Of a stretch of 64,000 nucleotides of DNA, positions 55,983-64,000 are shown piece by piece (position 1 is the stretch's first letter; each line of letters starts with the position of its first letter). The stretch comes from Allobosea sp. OK403 (GTDB taxonomy: Bacteria; Pseudomonadota; Alphaproteobacteria; Rhizobiales; Beijerinckiaceae). The notes below the pieces were generated by a model that was not told the origin of the DNA, searched no databases, and saw only the letters and a program-made list of their open reading frames with translations. The stretch spans positions 372,001 to 436,000 of the forward strand of contig NZ_FOQV01000003.1 of NCBI RefSeq assembly GCF_900113835.1, given 5' to 3'. The position numbers were made by a program, and so were the translations under genes.

Positions 55983-57155
55983 ATGATGAGCGATCTCTCT
56001 CCCAGCCTCGCAGACCCGTTGAAGGAGGCCAATGAGCCTTCGAGCCTGGTTGCACGCTTCGGCCCGGACACGCCGCTGCTGATGGATTGCGGCGTCTCGC
56101 TGGACCATTGGCAGATCGCGTACCAGACCTATGGCTCGCTGAACGCATCCCGGTCCAACGCCATCCTGGTCTGCCACGCGCTGACCGGCGACCAGCATCT
56201 CGCCAGCCGCAACCCGATTACCGGCAAGGGCGGCTGGTGGACGGCGATGATCGGGCCGGGCAAGCCGATCGACACCGAGCGCTTCTTCGTGATCTGCTCC
56301 AATGTCATCGGCGGCTGCACCGGCACGACGGGGCCGGCCTCGACCAATGCCGCGACCGGCAAGCCCTGGGGCCTGCAATTTCCCGTCGTCACCATTCGCG
56401 ACATGGTGCGCGCCCAGCGGCATCTGATCGATGCGCTCGGCATCGAGAGCCTGTTCTGCGTCGCCGGCGGCTCGATGGGCGGCATGCAGGTGTTGCAATG
56501 GGCGGCGAGCTATCCCGAGCGGGTGTTCTCGGCGCTGCCCCTGGCGACCGGCGCCAAGCATTCGGCCCAGAACATCGCCTTCCACGAAGTCGGCCGGCAG
56601 GCGGTGATGGCTGATCCCGACTGGCGCGGCGGGCGCTATCTCGAAGAGGGCACGCGCCCGGCCAAGGGCCTGTCCGTCGCCCGCATGGGCGCCCATATCA
56701 CCTATCTCTCGGAGCCGGCGCTGCACCGCAAATTCGGCCGCAAGCTGCAGGACCGCGAGGCGCCGACCTTCTCCTTCGACGCGGATTTCCAGGTCGAAAG
56801 TTACCTCCGCCATCAGGGCGTCAGCTTCGTCGAGCGCTTCGACGCCAATTCCTATCTCTACATGACCCGCGCCATGGATTATTTCGACCTCGCCGACGAC
56901 CATGGCGGCGTGCTGGCAAAAGCCTTCGCGGGCACGAAGACCCGCTTCTGCGTCGCCTCCTTCACCTCCGACTGGCTGTTCCCGACGGCGGATTCACGCG
57001 CCATCGTGCATGCGCTCAACGCCGCCGGCGCGTCGGTCTCCTTCGTCGAACTCGAGAGCGACAAGGGCCATGACGCCTTCCTGCTGGAGGAGCCGAACCT
57101 CTTCGCCACGACGCGCGGCTTCATCGGCGCAGCGGCGCGGGCAAGGGGGATTTGA
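55983..57155 (+). CDS. metX: Homoserine O-acetyltransferase
   Basis: This 390-residue alpha/beta-hydrolase-fold enzyme acylates L-homoserine, the first committed step of methionine synthesis. The nucleophile is the Ser in [14 protein letters not shown] near residue 160. The other triad residues are Asp in FTSDWLFPT and His in [11 protein letters not shown]. Family motifs [11 protein letters not shown] and [11 protein letters not shown] are also present. Two ATGs (55983 and 55986) open the frame. The metW gene follows, a pair common in proteobacteria. I did not find a convincing SAM-II riboswitch upstream. Confidence 0.94.
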   Translation: MMSDLSPSLADPLKEANEPSSLVARFGPDTPLLMDCGVSLDHWQIAYQTYGSLNASRSNAILVCHALTGDQHLASRNPITGKGGWWTAMIGPGKPIDTERFFVICSNVIGGCTGTTGPASTNAATGKPWGLQFPVVTIRDMVRAQRHLIDALGIESLFCVAGGSMGGMQVLQWAASYPERVFSALPLATGAKHSAQNIAFHEVGRQAVMADPDWRGGRYLEEGTRPAKGLSVARMGAHITYLSEPALHRKFGRKLQDREAPTFSFDADFQVESYLRHQGVSFVERFDANSYLYMTRAMDYFDLADDHGGVLAKAFAGTKTRFCVASFTSDWLFPTADSRAIVHALNAAGASVSFVELESDKGHDAFLLEEPNLFATTRGFIGAAARARGI

Positions 57156-57180
57156 TGGCCTTTCATGTACCGAAGCAGCA

Positions 57181-57277
57181 CCGTCATGGTCGCCCTTGTG
57201 GCGAGCATCCACGACTTGAACGCCACCCTCGACCAGTGAAGACGTGGATGGTCGGGACAAGCCCGACCATGACGGGA
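57181..57277. repeat. Family C inverted repeat
   Basis: CCGTCATGGTCGCCCTTGTG GCGAGCATCCACG pairs with CGTGGATGGTCGGGACAAGC CCGACCATGACGG. It lies in the metX-metW spacer. The other copy is at 34139. Confidence 0.8.
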
Positions 57278-57309
57278 AGGCAACCCGCCTTCGCGATGAG
57301 AGCCACGCC

Positions 57310-57933
57310 ATGGCCCTGACCGATCTCCACACCAACCGCATCGACCTGAAGCTCGTCGCCGAGATGGTGACCCCGGGCTCGCGCGTGCTCGATGTCGGCT
57401 GCGGCGATGGCGAATTGCTGGCGCTGCTGGCCGAGAGCCGCAATGTCGATGCACGCGGCATCGAGCTCTCGCGCGAGGGCGTGGCCGGCTGCGTCGCGCG
57501 CGGGCTTTCCGTGATCCAGGGCGATGCCGACACCGACCTCGCCGATTACCCCGACGACAGCTTCGACTATGTGATCCTGTCCCAGACCATCCAGGCGACG
57601 CGCAATCCGCGCCTCGTGCTGGAGCACATGCTGCGGATCGGCCGCCGCGCCATCGTCTCCTTCCCGAATTTCGGGCATTGGCGGATGCGCTCGCAGGTCT
57701 TCTTCATGGGCCGCATGCCGGTGACGGATTCCCTGCCCTATGCCTGGTGGGACACGCCCAACATCCATTTCTGCACGATCCGCGACTTCATGGCGCTCTG
57801 CGATACGATCGGTGCGGAAAAGGAGCGCGCCGTCGCCCTCGATGCTGCGGGCGGCAAGGTCGGCGTCAGCGCGCCCTGGTGGTTCTGGAACCTGTTCGGC
57901 GCACAGGCGGTGTTCCTGCTGAAGCGGGGATAA
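57310..57933 (+). CDS. metW: Methionine biosynthesis protein MetW
   Basis: This 207-residue class I methyltransferase-fold protein is recognised by RIDLKLVAEMVTPGSRVLDV with the SAM-like motif DVGCGDGELLALLAE, then VILSQTIQATRNPRLVLEHM and SFPNFGHWRMR. MetW works with MetX in methionine synthesis in many proteobacteria; its precise activity is unsettled. I chose ATG 57310. Upstream in-frame codons from 57244 come from a family C repeat. Confidence 0.93.
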   Translation: MALTDLHTNRIDLKLVAEMVTPGSRVLDVGCGDGELLALLAESRNVDARGIELSREGVAGCVARGLSVIQGDADTDLADYPDDSFDYVILSQTIQATRNPRLVLEHMLRIGRRAIVSFPNFGHWRMRSQVFFMGRMPVTDSLPYAWWDTPNIHFCTIRDFMALCDTIGAEKERAVALDAAGGKVGVSAPWWFWNLFGAQAVFLLKRG

Positions 57934-57967
57934 GGTCCGATGTGGCTGCACACACGGCGGAGGACCG

Positions 57968-58339
57968 ATGGCTTTCACCGTCTGGTACAATACACGCTGC
58001 CCGGTTTGTAACGCCGGGATCAGCCGGCAGCAGCGCCGCCTGATCGAAGCCGTCAAGGCCGGCACGATCGCGTTCCGCGACATCAACCTTGAGCCGGAAG
58101 CGCTGACGGCCCACGGCGCGACGCTCGACGACATCAGGCGACGCCTCCATGCAACCGACGATGCCGGCAGGCTGGTTGTCGGTGCCAATGTCGCCATCGA
58201 GACCTGGCGCCGCACGCCGGGTGAAGGCTGGCTCGCCAAGCTGTTTGGCAACCGAGCGACGCTGCCGCTGACACGCTTCGCCTATGACCGTTTTGCCGAT
58301 CTACTCTACGCCTGGAACCGGCGAAAGGGACATTGGTAA
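57968..58339 (+). CDS. DCC-family thiol-disulfide protein (DUF393)
   Basis: This 123-residue protein of the DUF393/DCC family has a thioredoxin-like active site YNTRCPVCNAGI near residue 10; the usual first Asp of the DxxCPxC motif is Asn here. The helical remainder ends with the DADLLYxWNR-like pattern FADLLYAWNRRKGHW. The function of the family is not established; redox activity is predicted. GGAGG lies 9-13 bases before ATG 57968. It follows metW by 34 bases and is probably cotranscribed. Confidence 0.85.
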   Translation: MAFTVWYNTRCPVCNAGISRQQRRLIEAVKAGTIAFRDINLEPEALTAHGATLDDIRRRLHATDDAGRLVVGANVAIETWRRTPGEGWLAKLFGNRATLPLTRFAYDRFADLLYAWNRRKGHW

Positions 58340-58359
58340 GGCGACAAAAAGGTTGCGAT

Positions 58360-58436
58360 CGTCATGCTCGGGCTTGACCCGAGCATCTCTTGTCAGAGAT
58401 CCCCGGGTCGCCGCTGCGCGACGCCCGAGGATGACG
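58360..58436. repeat. Family E-like inverted repeat, short form
   Basis: CGTCATGCTCGGGCTTGACCCGAG and ATCTCTTGTCAGAGAT stems are followed by CGCCCGAGGATGACG, giving outer CGTCAT/ATGACG pairing. It lies between the convergent DCC and clpB genes and may end both transcripts. Confidence 0.65.
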
Positions 58437-58450
58437 CGGCTTTCGCCGCG

Positions 58451-61072
<2,622 letters not shown>

Positions 61073-61166
61073 TCGGTTCTCTCCGCCCGCCGGTGCGCCC
61101 CGTAGCGACGCTGTCCGGCTGCCTTTCGTCAGGATAGGGCTCCCTCGGGGACGCCCTTCCCGACAG

Positions 61167-61195
61167 AGATAGGTGTGGCATCCGCGCAACGTAAG
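61167..61195 (-). promoter_or_regulatory. Candidate RpoH (heat-shock) promoter of clpB
   Basis: On the minus strand CTTACG (61195-61190) is followed after 16 bases by CCTATCT (61173-61167). This fits the alphaproteobacterial RpoH -10 form CYTATNT, with a weaker match to the CTTGAA -35. It lies about 95 bases from the clpB start. Confidence 0.4.
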
Positions 61196-61251
61196 AGGGG
61201 ATGAGACGCAAAGCATTGACGGCGATCAAATCGCGAGGGCAGCTTTCGCTC

Positions 61252-61596
61252 ATGGCGGGCACAAAACGGCAGCAGGCGATTCGCAAGGCGCTGCGGGCGC
61301 TCGCGCCCGGCATCCCGCTATCGGACGCTGAGGCCGTCCTGGCACTCGCCGAGCGCCGCCACATGAAGGACCTGCCGCCCGCCACCGCGCTCTGGCTCTC
61401 ACTTGGCAGCCATGTCCGCCATGTCCATACCGATTACGAGCAGCTGCTTGCCGATGGCTATGAACGCGAAGCGGCGCGATTCTTCGTCGCCGACGAGACC
61501 GACTCGGTGCTTGCGGGCTGGGGCTGCCAGCGTTCCGTGAGCGAAACCGGCGAGGCGGAGGAGGAGGCGCTCAAGGCGCATCTGCAGCGGCGATGA
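61252..61596 (+). CDS. DUF2293 domain protein
   Basis: This 114-residue soluble protein matches DUF2293: TKRQQAIRKALRALAPGIPL, SDAEAVLALAERRHMKDLPP, WLSLGSHVRHVHTDYEQLLA and a GYEREAARFFV segment. No function is known for the family. I chose ATG 61252, where the conserved part begins. An in-frame ATG at 61201 directly abuts a GAGGGG and would add 17 basic residues. It is divergent from clpB. Confidence 0.8.
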   Translation: MAGTKRQQAIRKALRALAPGIPLSDAEAVLALAERRHMKDLPPATALWLSLGSHVRHVHTDYEQLLADGYEREAARFFVADETDSVLAGWGCQRSVSETGEAEEEALKAHLQRR

Positions 61597-61681
61597 TCGA
61601 ACCGATGCAAGGATTTCATCGATCGCGCGAGCTGGATACCGCTATCTTGCCTGTCCCGGCCATCCTGCGGACATAGACTCC

Positions 61682-62446
61682 ATGCGCATCGCCTCGCTTT
61701 ATCGCTATCCGGTCAAGGGGCTGTCGCCCGAACGCCTGCCCCGCGCCGCGCTGACCAGAGGCCAGTATTTTCCGGGAGACCGCCTCTTCGCGATCGAGAA
61801 CGGTCCCTCCGGCTTCGACCCGGCGGAGCCGGTCCATCAGCCGAAGATCAAATATCTGATGCTGATGCGCAATGAAGCGCTGGCGCGATTGCGTACGCGC
61901 TATGACGACGCCAGCGGCGATCTCATCATCGAGCATGAGGGCGAGCAGGCGCTGCGCGCCAGCACGGTCACCGCTGAGGGGCACCAGCAAATCACGGCCT
62001 TCTTCGAAGCCTTCATGCCCGACGAATTGCGCGGCACGCCGCGCTGGCTCGGCGCGCCGGAGGGCTATCGCTTCACCGATTCGCCCAAGGGCTTCGTCTC
62101 GATCATCAACCTCGCCAGCGTCGCCGATCTGGAAAGCCGTGTCGGCTCGCCGCTCGATCCCCTGCGCTTCCGTGGCAATGTCATGGTCGAGGGGCTGGCG
62201 CCCTGGGCCGAGTTCGACCTCGTTGGGCAGGAGCTCGCGACGAACTCGGGCGCGCGATTGCGCGTGACCAAGCGGATCGTCCGCTGCGCCGCGACCAATG
62301 TCGATCCGCAGACGGGCTTGCGCGACCAGCAGATCCCCAAGGCCCTGATGGACGCCTATGGCCACGCCGATTGCGGCATCTATTGCGAGGTCCTCGAAGG
62401 CGGCACGCTGACGGAGGGCGAAGCGCTGGGGGCGATTTTGGCTTGA
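61682..62446 (+). CDS. MOSC-domain protein with MOSC_N
   Basis: This 254-residue protein has a MOSC N-terminal beta-barrel (MRIASLYRYPVKGLSPERLP) and a MOSC domain with the conserved Cys in TKRIVRCAATNVDP that would hold a molybdenum cofactor. Family members are reductases or sulfur carriers acting on N-hydroxylated compounds (known for mARC and YcbX). No ferredoxin domain is fused to it, unlike YcbX. It follows the DUF2293 gene by 85 bases. Confidence 0.87.
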   Translation: MRIASLYRYPVKGLSPERLPRAALTRGQYFPGDRLFAIENGPSGFDPAEPVHQPKIKYLMLMRNEALARLRTRYDDASGDLIIEHEGEQALRASTVTAEGHQQITAFFEAFMPDELRGTPRWLGAPEGYRFTDSPKGFVSIINLASVADLESRVGSPLDPLRFRGNVMVEGLAPWAEFDLVGQELATNSGARLRVTKRIVRCAATNVDPQTGLRDQQIPKALMDAYGHADCGIYCEVLEGGTLTEGEALGAILA

Positions 62447-62452
62447 ACCACC

Positions 62453-62542
62453 CCGTCATTGCGAGAAGCAAAGCGACGAAGCAATCCAGGGGCGGCAGAG
62501 CTCTACGTCCCCTGGATTGCTTCGCTGTGCTCGCAATGACGG
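62453..62542. repeat. Family D inverted repeat
   Basis: CCGTCATTGCGAGAAGCAAAGCGACGAAGCAATCCAGGGG pairs with CCCCTGGATTGCTTCGCTGTGCTCGCAATGACGG. The other copy is at 46367. Confidence 0.82.
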
Positions 62543-62593
62543 CCTGGATGGCGTTGAAACCTTGATGACGCTCAGGCATCGCCTGACCCAATG

Positions 62594-62616
62594 AAAAAGG
62601 GGCCCTCGCGGGCCCC
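62594..62616 (-). terminator. Intrinsic terminator of the DUF4167 gene
   Basis: On the minus strand GGGGCCC-GCGA-GGGCCCC is a 7-bp stem followed by a TTTTT run. It lies 29 bases past the stop codon. Confidence 0.88.
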
Positions 62617-62645
62617 TCATTCCTAAGGCGCAGTGAGGGTAAACC

Positions 62646-63716
62646 TCACTCCGTGATGTTGTCTGCGTCCGATCCGAGCGCATCCATGACCTCGCGCGGC
62701 GAGCGGCGACGGCCGCGCGGGCGCTTGGCGGCGGCCTCGACGGCCGGAGCCTCTTCCGCACCCGTAGGCGCCTGCGCGGGCGCTACAGTGACAGGCTCTT
62801 CGACAACCGCAGCCGGAACCCTGACCGGCGTGGTCAGGAAGGACGGCAGCGCGCCTGAGACATCGTCAGCCGGCTCGGCTTCCACCTCGCGACGGGGGCG
62901 GCGCTCGGGGCGCGGTGCGCGCTCGGGACGATCAGTGCGCTCAGGACGATCCGTGCGCTCGAAGCGACGCTCGCCTTGCACGGGAGCCGCCACCACCTCG
63001 GGCTGCTCGGACGACACGACCGGGATATCGGAGCGCGGCGCATCGGGGCGGGGCGCATAGCCCCCCTGGTTGCTCTGGCCACCCTCGGGACGGTCGAACC
63101 TGCGCTCGCCACGATCATTGCGATCGTTCCGGTCGAAGCGACGATTGCCGTTCCGATCATTGTTCTGGCGATCGTTGCTGGGACGGTCCTGCTGATTGCG
63201 AGGCTGCCGATCGAAGCGCTGGCCGTTGTTCTGCTGGCCATCGCCTGATTCGCCATCCTGACGCGGCGCGCCATTGGCGGAGTAGCCGTTGCCGTTGCCG
63301 TTCATGCCGCCATTGCGGAAATCAGGCTGCTGACCACCTGGCTGGAAGGACTGGCCATCGTCATCCCCCTCCTCTTCGCCTTCCTCGGAATCATCGACGA
63401 AGCCGCGATTGGGCGGGAAGCTGTGGCCGAACTGCTGCGACATCTGCTCCTGCGCGGCGAGCAGGATGCGGTAATAATGCTCCGCATGCTGGAAGTAGTT
63501 CTCGGCCGCCACCGGATCCCCGGAGGATTGCGCGTCGCGCGCCAGCTGCAAGTACTTCTCGGCAACATGCTGCGCAGTGCCGCGAACCTTGACGTCCGGC
63601 CCGTTCGACTCATAGCCGCGCTGCAGCGGATTGGGGGTTTTCCGATTGCCGTTGTTGTTGCTGTTATTATTGTTGTTGTTACGGCCGCGCATACGCCGGT
63701 TCTGACCTGGTCTCAT
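62646..63716 (-). CDS. DUF4167 domain protein, low-complexity and probably RNA-associated
   Basis: This 356-residue protein starts MRPGQNRRMRGRNNNNNN and contains the DUF4167 core (about 28-100: YESNGPDVKVRGTAQHVAEK, YLQLARDAQSSGDPVAAENY, FQHAEHYYRIL). The rest is a long disordered region rich in Asn, Arg, Asp, Gln and Gly, with NDRNGNRRFDRNDRNDRGER and repeated ERTDRPER units, and it ends in RRRSPREVMDAL. The family is alphaproteobacterial and usually lies near prmC and clpB. Arg/Asn/Gly-rich tails suggest RNA binding or condensate formation (inference). The poly-Asn stretch comes from trinucleotide-repeat DNA near 63650-63680. Confidence 0.9.
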   Translation of the reverse strand: MRPGQNRRMRGRNNNNNNSNNNGNRKTPNPLQRGYESNGPDVKVRGTAQHVAEKYLQLARDAQSSGDPVAAENYFQHAEHYYRILLAAQEQMSQQFGHSFPPNRGFVDDSEEGEEEGDDDGQSFQPGGQQPDFRNGGMNGNGNGYSANGAPRQDGESGDGQQNNGQRFDRQPRNQQDRPSNDRQNNDRNGNRRFDRNDRNDRGERRFDRPEGGQSNQGGYAPRPDAPRSDIPVVSSEQPEVVAAPVQGERRFERTDRPERTDRPERAPRPERRPRREVEAEPADDVSGALPSFLTTPVRVPAAVVEEPVTVAPAQAPTGAEEAPAVEAAAKRPRGRRRSPREVMDALGSDADNITE

Positions 63717-63957
63717 TCGCGTCTGTCTCGCGCTCTGTGTTCAAAGCAACCGTTGGGTCGTCATGCGCGCTCCGGTGCACAGCGGGTTGCGACGCTGCAC
63801 CGGGTGGAGTTGACCTGAAGGGGCGATACGCCGTTCCTGGTCTTCACGCGCTCTTTCCAAAAGGGCCTCTCCGCCCCATGAGCCGATTGGCGTCTCGACG
63901 CCTTCGGATGTCTAATCTGGTCTGTCAGTCACGTCGATCGTCGGACGCTTCCGGAAG

Positions 63958-64000
63958 CTAGGCCTTGCCACTGAGGGGGCTGGCCAAGGCTCGGTTCTGA
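63958..64000 (-). CDS. prmC: Possible 3' end of prmC (release factor methyltransferase)
   Basis: On the minus strand a frame entering from the right edge reads QNRALASPLSGKA and stops with TAG at 63960-63958. The NRAL pattern resembles the GxxR end of PrmC, and prmC commonly precedes DUF4167 genes. The tail is too short to be sure. The spacer 63717-63957 shows no gene or repeat I recognise. Confidence 0.3.
   Translation of the reverse strand, partial: QNRALASPLSGKA

Overview
The window is 64 kb of dense, high-GC chromosome that looks like a member of the Hyphomicrobiales (Rhizobiales), probably close to Bosea or a related family. This is inferred from the gene content, from two GGAAC-N16/17-CGTT promoters of the alphaproteobacterial general-stress (EcfG) type, from several families of palindromic intergenic repeats, and from the DUF4167/clpB pair at the right end. 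I see no transposase, integrase, prophage, CRISPR array or rRNA. The only RNA gene found is one tRNA-Thr(CGU).

Layout. 1-91 is the 5' end of a probable zwf. 293-5760 (minus) is a complete peptide/opine-type ABC importer. 6016-12992 (plus) is a transglutaminase-DUF2126 protein, a circularly permuted ATP-grasp/alpha-E fusion and a second transglutaminase, a predicted peptide-ligation system of unknown product. 13143-24616 holds single genes: pobA, an HxlR regulator with a quinone oxidoreductase, a divergent ClC-type channel, an aldehyde dehydrogenase, a GST, a PHB depolymerase, a PAP2 phosphatase, a lipid kinase and a third transglutaminase-like protein. 24830-25694 is a divergent stress-gene pair with EcfG promoters. 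25807-34130 is the histidine utilisation locus (hutFC leftward; hutIHGUD rightward). 34266-38739 (minus) holds a cyclopropane fatty acid synthase and a taurine/nitrate-type ABC importer whose operon includes a DNA glycosylase. 39027-44195 has a ThDP enzyme, an acetylpolyamine-type deacetylase and a GGDEF/EAL protein. 44341-50271 is a TetR-controlled acyl-CoA dehydrogenase plus biotin-dependent acyl-CoA carboxylase module. 50490-52216 is a divergent pair of secreted/outer-membrane proteins on an AT-rich spacer. 52625-55693 is a chorismate mutase/hisC/tyrC operon; 55983-58339 is metX, metW and a DCC protein; 58451-63716 is clpB, DUF2293, MOSC and DUF4167 genes; 63958-64000 may be the end of prmC.

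How parts connect. The hut genes form the five-step pathway (HutH, HutU, HutI, HutF, HutG) with the repressor HutC beside a 16-bp palindrome in the divergent promoter. The same TGCATATGCA core precedes the ABC importer at 38.7 kb, so that importer may belong to the hut regulon. A TetR-like palindrome sits in the divergent promoter of the acyl-CoA module. Nearly every other spacer carries a palindromic repeat. The largest family has a two-hairpin structure whose stem changes remain complementary between copies.
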